A DNA stretch of 64,000 bases from Pigmentiphaga sp. H8 (GTDB lineage: Bacteria; Pseudomonadota; Gammaproteobacteria; Burkholderiales; Burkholderiaceae_B): assembly GCF_003854895.1 (NCBI RefSeq), contig NZ_CP033966.1, positions 3,968,001 to 4,032,000 on the forward strand, read 5' to 3'. Position 1 is the stretch's first letter; the number at the start of each line of letters is the position of its first letter. Both the position numbers and the translations under genes were made by a program. Shown here in pieces: positions 56,138 through 64,000 of this stretch. The notes beneath the pieces were generated by a model. It did no database searches. It was not told the origin of the DNA and worked only from the letters and a program-made list of their open reading frames with translations.

Positions 56138-57082
56138 GTGTCCAATCAGCTCGAAGCCCTGCGCCAGCATTCCGCCGTCGTCGCCGACACGGGCGACTTC
56201 GAAGCCATGCGGGCGTTCCGTCCCACCGACGCCACGACCAACCCGTCCCTGATCCTGAAGGCGGTGCAGAAGAGCGAATACCGGCCCCTGCTGGACCGGG
56301 TGGTGCGGGACCATGCGGGCGCTTCCACGGCCGAGCGGATGGACCGCCTGCTGGTGGCCTTCGGCCGGGCCATCCTGGACATCGTGCCGGGCCGGGTCTC
56401 CACCGAAGTCGATGCCCGCCTGTCCTTCGACACCCGCGCCACGGTCGAGCGCGCCCGCGCCATCATGGCGCTGTACGCGGCCGCCGGCATCCCCCGCGAA
56501 CGAGTACTGATCAAGATCGCCTCCACCTGGGAGGGCATCCAGGCCGCGCGCGTGCTGCAAAGCGAGGGGGTGCGCTGCAACATGACCTTGCTGTTCTCGC
56601 TGGAGCAGGCCATCGCCTGCGCCGAGGCACACGTCCAGTTGATCTCCCCCTTCGTCGGCCGCATCTACGACTGGTACAAGAAAAACCAGAACGCGGCCTG
56701 GGACGAGGCGGCCAATGCCGGCAGCGCCGATCCGGGCGTGCAGTCGGTCCGGCACATCTACGAGCACTACAAGCGCGCCGGCGTCCCGACCGAGATCATG
56801 GGCGCCAGCTTCCGCAACGCCGGGCAGATCCTGGCGCTGGCCGGCTGCGACCTGCTGACCATCAGCCCCGAGCTGCTGGGCCAGTTGCAGGCGGCCGAGG
56901 GCGGAGTGCCCCGGCAATTGACGCCCCCGGACAGCACCGTGCCGCCCGGGGCGCCGCTGGGCGAGGCCGATTTCCGCTTCGCGCTGAACGAGAACGCGAT
57001 GGCCACGGACAAGCTGGCCGAGGGCATACGCGCGTTCGTGGCCGATGCGCGCAAGCTCGATGGGCTGCTGGAAACGGCCTGA
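56138..57082 (+). CDS. tal: Transaldolase
   Basis: A 314-residue enzyme of the non-oxidative pentose-phosphate pathway that moves a dihydroxyacetone unit between sugar phosphates. The Schiff-base lysine is Lys126 in VLIKIASTWEG; DATTNPSLIL near the N terminus and MGASFRN near residue 215 are family motifs. It starts with GTG, eight bases after GGAGG. It is divergent from carA and precedes the exopolysaccharide operon. Confidence 0.95.
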   Translation: MSNQLEALRQHSAVVADTGDFEAMRAFRPTDATTNPSLILKAVQKSEYRPLLDRVVRDHAGASTAERMDRLLVAFGRAILDIVPGRVSTEVDARLSFDTRATVERARAIMALYAAAGIPRERVLIKIASTWEGIQAARVLQSEGVRCNMTLLFSLEQAIACAEAHVQLISPFVGRIYDWYKKNQNAAWDEAANAGSADPGVQSVRHIYEHYKRAGVPTEIMGASFRNAGQILALAGCDLLTISPELLGQLQAAEGGVPRQLTPPDSTVPPGAPLGEADFRFALNENAMATDKLAEGIRAFVADARKLDGLLETA

Positions 57083-57212
57083 GCCGGCGCATGCCGTCAA
57101 ACAAGGATAAACGCCGGATGCCGCCCACCGGACTTCGATGGCACAATTCGGCGGCCAGCCGTCTTGCCGGAGCCAGCCAGGCACTCCGGCCGCCAGCTAT
57201 CCAGGGAAACAC

Positions 57213-58601
57213 TTGACCTCGCCATCCGCCCCCTCTCCTCTCCTGTCCGTCCGGCAGATCGCCGCGATGCTGCGGGCCCGCGCGCCCCTGGTCGCGGCCG
57301 TCACCGCCGCCTGCCTGGTCGCGACGGCGGCGATCTCGCTGCTGCAAGCCTCCAAGTGGTCGGCCACGGCCAGCATCTACGTCGACTACCGCGAGAACGA
57401 CCCCATCGCCGGCCGCAACTTCTCCGCGCTGCTCGACGACAGCTACCTCCAGACCCAGATCGACATGCTCAAGAGCCGGGCCATCGCCGAGAAGGTGGTG
57501 GACCAGTTGCACCTGGACGAGAGCGCCGATTTCCGCGAAGCGGCGGGCAAGGTGGGCGAGGCCAGGGCGCGCGACGGCCTGATCACCCGGATCATCAAGA
57601 ACACCGAGGTTGCCAACAAGCGCGGCAGCCGGGTGCTGGAAGTCTCGTACACCGACCGGAACGCGGAATCGGCCCGCATCCACGCCCAGGCGGTGGTCGA
57701 CGCCTATATCGCGCTGAGCCAGGGAATCGCCAACCAGGCCGCCCGTTCGCGCACCGAGCAATACACCGCGCAGCTGGAGCAGTTGCGCGGCCAGGTGGAC
57801 ACGATCCAGGAAAAGCTCAGCGCCTACCAGCGCGAGACCGGCGTCATCGACCTGCCCAACTCGGAAAGCCTGGAGGAACAGCGGCTGCGGCAGATGCAGG
57901 GCGAACTGGCCGAATACCAGGCCCAGCGCCAGCAGGCCGCGGCACAGCGCCAGACCACGCAGGCCATGATCAGGAACGGCATGCGTCCCGACGAGATCCC
58001 CGAGATAGGCAGCCTGCCGGTCATCAACGCCCTGAAGGACCGCCTGAACGCCGTGAACCAGCGCCTGCTGGAAGTGCAGGCCACCCTGGGCGTCAACCAT
58101 CCGACGGTCAAGAGCCTGCGCCAGGAGCAGCAGAACCTGAGCGGCCAGCTGGCCCGCGAATCGCGCGCGGCGGTGGACCGCCAGGCCAGCGATTCGTCCC
58201 GCGTGGCCCTGCAGGAAGCCTCGCTGCAAGGCGCCATCGAGGAACAGCGCAAGAAAGTCTTCGACCTGATGCAATACCGCGACCGGATGGCGTCCTACCG
58301 CCAGCAGTTGGCGGGCGCCCAGCAGGTCTACAACGCCGCCGTGCAGAAGTACGACTCGCTGCTGATGGCCAGCAGCATCACCCTGCCCGGCGCGACCGTG
58401 CTGCGCCAGGCCGAAGCGCCCAGCGCCCCGTCCAACCCCGGCCTGCTGCGGTCCATGGCCCTGGGCGTGCCCGTCGGCCTGCTCCTGGGGCTGATGCTGG
58501 CGCTGGCGCTGGAACTGGCGTTCCGCCGCGTCCGCTGCGAGGACGACGTCACTCACGATCTCGGGCTGCCCGTGCTCGGCACCATCGGAGCCCAAGCATG
58601 A
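57213..58601 (+). CDS. Polysaccharide chain-length determinant (Wzz/EpsF-like)
   Basis: A 462-residue inner-membrane protein with one membrane segment near each end (about 22-46 and 415-440) and a long coiled-coil periplasmic part between them, the PCP-2/EpsF layout. It sets polymer length or couples to export. The proline-rich segment before the second helix (APSAPSNPGLLRS) is typical. I chose TTG 57213, with GGGA seven bases upstream; an ATG at 57138 has no ribosome binding site. It overlaps the next gene by four bases. Confidence 0.87.
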   Translation: MTSPSAPSPLLSVRQIAAMLRARAPLVAAVTAACLVATAAISLLQASKWSATASIYVDYRENDPIAGRNFSALLDDSYLQTQIDMLKSRAIAEKVVDQLHLDESADFREAAGKVGEARARDGLITRIIKNTEVANKRGSRVLEVSYTDRNAESARIHAQAVVDAYIALSQGIANQAARSRTEQYTAQLEQLRGQVDTIQEKLSAYQRETGVIDLPNSESLEEQRLRQMQGELAEYQAQRQQAAAQRQTTQAMIRNGMRPDEIPEIGSLPVINALKDRLNAVNQRLLEVQATLGVNHPTVKSLRQEQQNLSGQLARESRAAVDRQASDSSRVALQEASLQGAIEEQRKKVFDLMQYRDRMASYRQQLAGAQQVYNAAVQKYDSLLMASSITLPGATVLRQAEAPSAPSNPGLLRSMALGVPVGLLLGLMLALALELAFRRVRCEDDVTHDLGLPVLGTIGAQA

Positions 58602-59500
58602 CGCCCCCCATTTCCAACGACCACGGCCGCCTGGGAGAGCTGCTCCAGCAGGCTGGCCTGCTGACCCCGGAACAGGTGACGCGCATCGCCGCGGTCCAGG
58701 CCGAACAGGGGCTGCGCTTCGGCGAAGCGGCGGTCCGGCTTGGCCTGCTTACCGAGGAACAGATACGGACCGTGCTGGCCCAGCAATTCCGCTACGCGAT
58801 CTCGGCTTCGCCGCAGTCCGGCGTCTCGCCGATGCTGTCCATCGCCCACGCGCCCTTCGGCCCCGAGGCCGAGGCCATCCGGCGGATCCGCACCCAGTTG
58901 GCGCTGCATTTCGGCGACCAGCGCCGGATCGCCTTCGCCGTGGTCAGCCCGGATGACGGCGAAGGCAAGAGCTACCTGGCCGCGAGCCTGGCCATCGCCT
59001 TTTCCCAGGCCGGCCTGCGCACGCTCTACATCGACGCAGACATGCGCGGACCGGACCGCCCCAGCCTGCTGGGCGTGCAACAGGGCACGGGGCTGTCGAC
59101 CATGCTGGCCGGCCGCGCCGATGCCGAGGCCAGCCCGCCCCTGCCCGACTTCCCGCTGCTGCAGGTCATCGACCGGGGGCCGCGTCCACCCAATCCCACC
59201 GAGATACTCGGCACCTCGGCCCTGCGGCAGCTGATGCACGAACTCGACCAGCGTATCGACGCCTTCGTCGTCGATACGCCCTCGGCCACCTTGTCCGCCG
59301 ATGCGCAGATCATCGCGGGCCAGGTGGGCTCGTGCGTGCTCGTGGCGCGCCAGCACCGCAGTTCGCTCAAGGCCATGCGCGCCGCCACGGGCCAGTTGCG
59401 CAGCGCCGGCGTCGAGATCCTCGGCGCGGTCTACAACGAATTCGCGGGCGCCCGGGGGGCTTCGGGACGAAAGCCGGGGCTTCTTTCGCGGAGTGCATGA
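58598..59500 (+). CDS. BY-kinase/EpsG-like ATPase of exopolysaccharide synthesis
   Basis: A 300-residue cytoplasmic ATPase. An N-terminal MshEN/GSPII-E-like domain (LGELLQQAGLLTPEQVTRI and LGLLTEEQIRTVLAQQF) precedes a ParA/BY-kinase domain with Walker A DDGEGKSYLAASLA, Walker A' LYIDADMRGP and Walker B FVVDTPSATLS. The C terminus (GRKPGLLSRSA) lacks the tyrosine cluster of active BY-kinases, so autophosphorylation may be absent. It overlaps the chain-length gene by four bases. Confidence 0.85.
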   Translation: MTPPISNDHGRLGELLQQAGLLTPEQVTRIAAVQAEQGLRFGEAAVRLGLLTEEQIRTVLAQQFRYAISASPQSGVSPMLSIAHAPFGPEAEAIRRIRTQLALHFGDQRRIAFAVVSPDDGEGKSYLAASLAIAFSQAGLRTLYIDADMRGPDRPSLLGVQQGTGLSTMLAGRADAEASPPLPDFPLLQVIDRGPRPPNPTEILGTSALRQLMHELDQRIDAFVVDTPSATLSADAQIIAGQVGSCVLVARQHRSSLKAMRAATGQLRSAGVEILGAVYNEFAGARGASGRKPGLLSRSA

Positions 59501-59501
59501 G

Positions 59502-60797
59502 TTGGACGGCCCGGCCTCGGCGCGGCGCCTCGATCACTTCCTGATCGGCGCGCTGGTCGCGCTCTGCTTCATCTGCTCGCTGGTGCCGACGACCTTCCAG
59601 ATGGGCGAACTCGGCCCCGAGGCGGGGCACCAGATCGCGGAAGGCTCGCTGCTGCGGCAGATCCAGTTCGGCACCATCTTCCTGACCGCCGGCTGGCTGG
59701 CCTACCGGCATCCCGCCGAGGCGCTGGGCATCTTCCGGCGCATGAATCCGTTCCTGATCCTGCTGCTGATCTATTGCGCGGCCTCGATCGCCTGGTCGCC
59801 GGCGCCCAACGTCACGATCAAGCGGGTCATCCTTCTGGGCGGCCTGCTGCTGACCGGCATCGTCATCTCCCCGCCCATCGCCACGCCGCGCCAGTTCTCC
59901 CATGCTCTGCTGGGCACCCTGTCGGCGCTGGTCGTGGTGTCCGCCTTTGTCGCCGTGGCGCTGCCCCACATCGGCGTCGACTTGTTCCTGGATGGCGCCT
60001 GGCGCGGCATCATGTGGCAGAAGAACCTGCTGGGCGCGGTGGCCGGGCTGTGCGTGATGCTGTGGCTGCGCGAATGCATGGAGCGGCGGCTGCCCCTGGG
60101 CCGCACGGTGGCGGCCACGCTGTTCAGCCTCTTCGTGCTGTTCATGTCCAAGAGCACGACGTCCATGGTGGTGACGGTGGTCGGCATCACCATCTATCTC
60201 GCGCTACGCCAGCGGTGGGTGCGGAACAGTCATGCGGGACTGATCGCCTCCCTGGTGGGGCTGTCGCTGCTGCTGGTACTCACCTACGTCTTCTATATCG
60301 CGACCGGGCGCCTGCCCACGTGGCAGGACGTGATCGCGCCGATCGCCACGCTGCTCAACAAGAGCCCCGACCTGACCGGCCGCACCGAAATCTGGCGACT
60401 GGTGCTGGTCGCCGCCCGGCAGCACCTGACCTTCGGCATCGGCTACGGCGCCTTCTGGATCGGGGAAGGCGGGCCGGCCCAGTTCATCGCGGACGAGTTC
60501 GGCTGGATGCCTTCGCACGGGCACAACGGCTACATCGACCTGCTGAACGAGCTCGGCATCGTCGGCCTCGTGCTTTTCATCGGATTGCTGCTGTGGCACC
60601 TGGTGTCGCTGTTCCTGCTGATGCGCGTCGACCGCGACGAAGCGGCCCTGCATCTGTCCATCCTGGTGCTGATGGTCATCAGCAATTTCTCGGAAAGTCA
60701 GTTCCTGCGGGACGTCTCGCTTCAGAACATGGTGTTGGTCTTCTCGTCCATTACCGTGTCGGCGCGGCTCCAGCTTGCCCGGCGGGACTCGCCATGA
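59502..60797 (+). CDS. O-antigen ligase/polymerase-type membrane protein
   Basis: A 431-residue membrane protein with about 11 hydrophobic helices and a large periplasmic loop with GHNGYIDLLNELGIVGL, typical of the Wzy/WaaL (PF04932) family. It probably polymerises or transfers the exopolysaccharide. TTG 59502 is preferred because GGAG lies eight bases upstream; GTG 59493 is in frame but lacks a site. It overlaps the glycoside hydrolase gene by four bases. Confidence 0.87.
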   Translation: MDGPASARRLDHFLIGALVALCFICSLVPTTFQMGELGPEAGHQIAEGSLLRQIQFGTIFLTAGWLAYRHPAEALGIFRRMNPFLILLLIYCAASIAWSPAPNVTIKRVILLGGLLLTGIVISPPIATPRQFSHALLGTLSALVVVSAFVAVALPHIGVDLFLDGAWRGIMWQKNLLGAVAGLCVMLWLRECMERRLPLGRTVAATLFSLFVLFMSKSTTSMVVTVVGITIYLALRQRWVRNSHAGLIASLVGLSLLLVLTYVFYIATGRLPTWQDVIAPIATLLNKSPDLTGRTEIWRLVLVAARQHLTFGIGYGAFWIGEGGPAQFIADEFGWMPSHGHNGYIDLLNELGIVGLVLFIGLLLWHLVSLFLLMRVDRDEAALHLSILVLMVISNFSESQFLRDVSLQNMVLVFSSITVSARLQLARRDSP

Positions 60798-63136
60798 CCG
60801 CGCCGCGCCTGGGGGCCTGGGTGATCGCCGCCGGCCTGTGCGCGCTCGCGCCGGCGCCCGCCACCGCCCGGGAGGCCGCTCCGGCGCCGTATCCCTATGC
60901 AATCGACGAGGATCGCCTGGGCGGCGCGCCCGATCAATCCGCCCTCGATCGACCGCTGTCCGGCGCCGACCGCATCGTCGCCCGGCAGGGCCACTTCTAT
61001 GCCGTCGGCACCGACGGCATCCCGGGCACGCAAGACGACCGCCGGGTCCGCCTGTTCGGCATCAACCTGAGCTTCGGCGCCAACTTCCCGCCCGCCGGCG
61101 AGGCCCCCGCACTGGCGCGGCGGCTGCGCAAGCTGGGCTTCAACGCGGTCCGCCTGCACCACCTGGACTCGCTGCCGTCCGGCCCCGACGGCGCGCCCAT
61201 CGGCATCCTGACCGCCGGCCCCCACCCGAGCTTCCACGCCGACGCGGTGGCCCGGCTGCGGGCCTTGATCGAAGCCCTGACGCGCGAAGGGCTGTACGTG
61301 AATCTGAACCTGCACGTGGGCTACCGGTTCCGGCCCGTGGTGGACGGCCTGCCGCGCCTGGACGCCGGCCGGGACTCGACCTCGATCGCCTCGCCGCTGC
61401 ACGTGTACGCCTCCGCCCTGGTCGACCGTCAGGAGACCTATGCGCGTCAGTTGATCCGGCGCCTGGGCTTGAAAAACCATCCCGGCCTGGCCATGGTGGA
61501 GATCAACAACGAGGCCTCGCTGCTGTGGTCGTGGACCCGGCGCGGTGCCTGGGCCGAGGCAAGGCAGCGCCACTATGCTCCCGAACTGGAACGCCGCTGG
61601 CAGGCATGGCTGGTGGAACGCCACGGGTCGGTCGAGGCCGCGTGCCGCGCCTGGATCCATTGCCCGGGCGCCGTCTGGGCCGGCGCCCTGCCGGCGCCGG
61701 AGGACGAAGACGGCCCGGACGGGCCGCTGGACCTTGCTGCCCAGCGCGTGGACCGGATGCTTCAGCGCCTGGGCGTCGACCGCGCGCCGGGACGCGCGGC
61801 GCCTCCCCGCAAGAAGCGCGACTTCGTCCAGTTCCTGGCCGACACCGACGCGGCCTATTTCGCCCGGCTGCGTCGCGTGGTGCACGAGGAAACCGATCCG
61901 CGCGTGCCCGTCACCGGCACGCAGATGGCGTTCGGCGGCATCATGAATCTCTTCTCGCAGCGGGACATGGACTACGTGGACGAGCACGTGTACGTCGCCC
62001 ACCCCGTCGCCGGCGGCGCGCAAGACCGCGCGGACGACTGGCGCATGGCGGCCGCGAGCGCGTCGGGCTCGTCCGAACTGTCCCGCCTGCTGGCCCTGTC
62101 GCTGCGGCGCGACGCCCTCAAGCCCTTCGTCGTCAGCGAATACAATCAACCCTATCCCAACCCCGGCGGCTCCGCGATACTCCCCATCATGGCGACCCTC
62201 GCTTCGCTGCAGGACTGGGACGGGCTGTTCTTCTTCGACTACGCGGACCAATGGCCGCCGCCGGAGGGGCCGACACGCTTCTCGCTGGCGGGAGACTGGG
62301 GCAAGCTGGCCCTGGCCGGACAAAGCGCCCTGCTGTTCCGCTCGGCGTACGTCCGTCCCCTGGCGCGCAGCCTCGATCTTCCCCTGCCCGAATCCGCCGC
62401 GCTCGACATCGCGCAGTCGACCGCGGCTGACGCGCTCGAACGCAGCGTCGAGCGCCGGCTGTCCGTCGTTCCCGCGCACGCATGGTCGTTCCGGCTGGCC
62501 CAGGCGCCGGGCGCCGACGATGCGTCCTGGACGCCCCCTCCGCCTTCCGGTCAGGCCACGCCCGACGGACAGGTGCACCATGACCCGGCGCAAGGACTCG
62601 TCATCGTCGATACCCCCCAAGCATGGGGAGTGTTCGGCCCGCTGGCCGGCCGCCTGTCCGCGCCGGGCATCTCGGTTCGGCCCACCGGTCCCGCGGCCCC
62701 GCTGTCGCTGCTGCTGACCCCCCTGGATGGACAGGCCCTGGCCGATTCCGGCCACATGCTGCTGACCGTGGGCAGCGCCACCGCCGGCAGGCAGCCGGGC
62801 TCCCAGCCGCCGCGTCCCAAGCGCGTGATTCCCTACCCCGGCAAGCCGGGGTGGATCACGCTCGAGCCCGATGCGGGCGCGGCCGGTCCGTCGGCGCCGC
62901 GCGCCACCCTCGGCCCCACCTGGCTTGCCCGCCATCCGCTGGAGCTCGAGATCGCCACGCCGGACCGCCCGGTCGCCGTCTACCCTCTGGACGGCGCGGG
63001 GCGGCGCATGGCGCCCCTGCCCACGGTGGCTGCCGGCGACCAGGCCGTGCGCGTGCGCCTGTACGCGGCGCCCGAACAATCCAGCCCGTGGTTCGAGATC
63101 GTCCGAGGCACCGCCGGACAGGAGACCCGTCCGTGA
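60794..63136 (+). CDS. Secreted glycoside hydrolase (GH5-like clan A)
   Basis: A 780-residue protein with a signal peptide (residues 1-25, ending ATA) and a TIM-barrel catalytic domain. The likely acid/base glutamate is in VEINNEAS and the nucleophile in FVVSEYNQPYPN, the clan GH-A arrangement. About 250 further residues at the C terminus look like beta-rich accessory domains. In an exopolysaccharide operon it probably trims or clears the polymer in the periplasm, or helps release it. It overlaps both neighbouring genes by four bases. Confidence 0.83.
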   Translation: MTAPRLGAWVIAAGLCALAPAPATAREAAPAPYPYAIDEDRLGGAPDQSALDRPLSGADRIVARQGHFYAVGTDGIPGTQDDRRVRLFGINLSFGANFPPAGEAPALARRLRKLGFNAVRLHHLDSLPSGPDGAPIGILTAGPHPSFHADAVARLRALIEALTREGLYVNLNLHVGYRFRPVVDGLPRLDAGRDSTSIASPLHVYASALVDRQETYARQLIRRLGLKNHPGLAMVEINNEASLLWSWTRRGAWAEARQRHYAPELERRWQAWLVERHGSVEAACRAWIHCPGAVWAGALPAPEDEDGPDGPLDLAAQRVDRMLQRLGVDRAPGRAAPPRKKRDFVQFLADTDAAYFARLRRVVHEETDPRVPVTGTQMAFGGIMNLFSQRDMDYVDEHVYVAHPVAGGAQDRADDWRMAAASASGSSELSRLLALSLRRDALKPFVVSEYNQPYPNPGGSAILPIMATLASLQDWDGLFFFDYADQWPPPEGPTRFSLAGDWGKLALAGQSALLFRSAYVRPLARSLDLPLPESAALDIAQSTAADALERSVERRLSVVPAHAWSFRLAQAPGADDASWTPPPPSGQATPDGQVHHDPAQGLVIVDTPQAWGVFGPLAGRLSAPGISVRPTGPAAPLSLLLTPLDGQALADSGHMLLTVGSATAGRQPGSQPPRPKRVIPYPGKPGWITLEPDAGAAGPSAPRATLGPTWLARHPLELEIATPDRPVAVYPLDGAGRRMAPLPTVAAGDQAVRVRLYAAPEQSSPWFEIVRGTAGQETRP

Positions 63137-64000
63137 ACTCACGCGATCTGCGCATCGAGACCTTGCGCGGCCTGGCCTGCATCCTGCTGGTGGCCTACCA
63201 CGTGATCGGCGACGACGTGCGCGGCCTGCGCCTGCCCGACGATGCATGGCTGCGGTGGTTCTCGGACAGCCTGGTGTACCTGCGCATGCCGCTGTTCACC
63301 TTTCTGTCCGGCTATGTCTATGCCATGCGCCGGCCCGCCCAGGCCGGCGATTTCGTGCCCTTCTTCCGCGGCAAGGTGCGACGGCTGCTGCTGCCGCTGC
63401 TGATGGTGGGACAGATCTACCAGTACGTGCAGCGCCATGTCGGCGAAGTCAACGTCGAACACGATGGCTCGTGGTTCCGGTTCATGTTCTACGCCTACGA
63501 CCACTTCTGGTTCCTGCAGGCGCTGTTCCTGATCTTCATCGTCATCTACGTCCTGGACGTCTCCGGAGCCGGCCGCAATCGCCGCTGGCTCTGGACGGTC
63601 ACGCTGCTGGCCTTCCTGGTCCTGCCGCACATCCGGTTCGCCGCCAATCCGTTCTCGATCAACGGTGCGTTCTACCTGCTGCCCTACTTCCTGCTGGGCG
63701 TCGCGCTGCGCCGCACGCCTGGCCTGGACGCGCCCGCCTCGCTGCCGCGCTACTGGCTGCCCTGCGCGGCCGCGGCCCTGCTCGTCTGCCTCGTCTGGCA
63801 CCAGGCCAGCCTGGCCGGCTGGAACGTTCCGCACCTGTCGGCCGACGCCCTGTCGGGGCAGTTGTACTCCGCCGTCAGCATTGCGTTCCTGTATTCGATC
63901 GCCTGGCAATGGAAGCCGCTGGTGCGCATAGGCGGCTACTCCTATTCCATCTACCTGTTCCATGTGTTCGGCACCGCCGGCAGCCGCATCCTGCTCACCC
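63133..64000 (+). CDS. Acyltransferase 3-family membrane protein (N-terminal part)
   Basis: The open frame runs off the right edge after about 289 residues. The start VNSRDLRIETLRGLACILLVAYHVIG matches the OafA/acyltransferase 3 family, with the conserved Arg-containing motif and the His of AYH; later FLSGYVYAMRRP and HFWFLQALF are family features. It overlaps the hydrolase stop (GTGA) and probably adds acetyl or succinyl groups to the exopolysaccharide. Confidence 0.88.
   Translation, partial: MNSRDLRIETLRGLACILLVAYHVIGDDVRGLRLPDDAWLRWFSDSLVYLRMPLFTFLSGYVYAMRRPAQAGDFVPFFRGKVRRLLLPLLMVGQIYQYVQRHVGEVNVEHDGSWFRFMFYAYDHFWFLQALFLIFIVIYVLDVSGAGRNRRWLWTVTLLAFLVLPHIRFAANPFSINGAFYLLPYFLLGVALRRTPGLDAPASLPRYWLPCAAAALLVCLVWHQASLAGWNVPHLSADALSGQLYSAVSIAFLYSIAWQWKPLVRIGGYSYSIYLFHVFGTAGSRILLT

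Overview
The window is a high-GC betaproteobacterial chromosome segment, most likely from the Alcaligenaceae (Bordetella or Achromobacter type). The evidence is the run of Bug-type periplasmic binding proteins, the gene block rlmE-ftsH-folP-glmM close to pst/ppk/ppx, the carA-carB-greA neighbourhood, and GC-rich codon use that creates long false antisense frames. No tRNA, rRNA, CRISPR array, insertion sequence or phage gene was recognised.

Bases 1-2765 hold the end of an aromatic-acid catabolic operon: a Rieske oxygenase fragment, a class II aldolase/decarboxylase and an aldo/keto reductase. A LysR regulator at 2780-3697 diverges from a tightly overlapping operon (4010-13876) of an SDR, hydantoinase/oxoprolinase subunits A and B, a 3-hydroxyisobutyrate-dehydrogenase-like enzyme, two Asp/Glu-racemase or arylmalonate-decarboxylase-fold proteins and three Bug receptors. 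Next come metE with a second MetE-like gene, divergent metR, and a clostripain-like lipoprotein peptidase. A compact unit follows at 20422-25058: a UGSC-type CxxC protein, a thioredoxin-reductase-like flavoprotein, a Tat-type Bug receptor and a divergent LysR regulator.

From about 25.1 to 44 kb is a phosphate-linked block: a TPM-domain protein, pstSCAB, ppk, ppx and a predicted ornithine-lipid acyltransferase. PhoB-like boxes lie upstream of pstS, ppk and olsB. An iron module sits inside this block: an AraC regulator, a TonB receptor with a Fur-like box, a PepSY membrane protein, a cupin and an RhtX/FptX-like transporter. Housekeeping genes follow (sixA, glmM, folP, ftsH, rlmE, a CRM RNA-binding protein, a DUF4149 protein, greA, a mechanosensitive channel, carB, carA, tal).

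The right end (57213-64000) begins an exopolysaccharide operon: chain-length determinant, ParA/BY-kinase-like ATPase, polymerase/ligase, glycoside hydrolase and acyltransferase, with the last gene cut by the window. Five copies of an intergenic palindromic repeat occur between 41.9 and 54.6 kb. Four of them begin within about 1-15 bases after the stop codon of a minus-strand gene.
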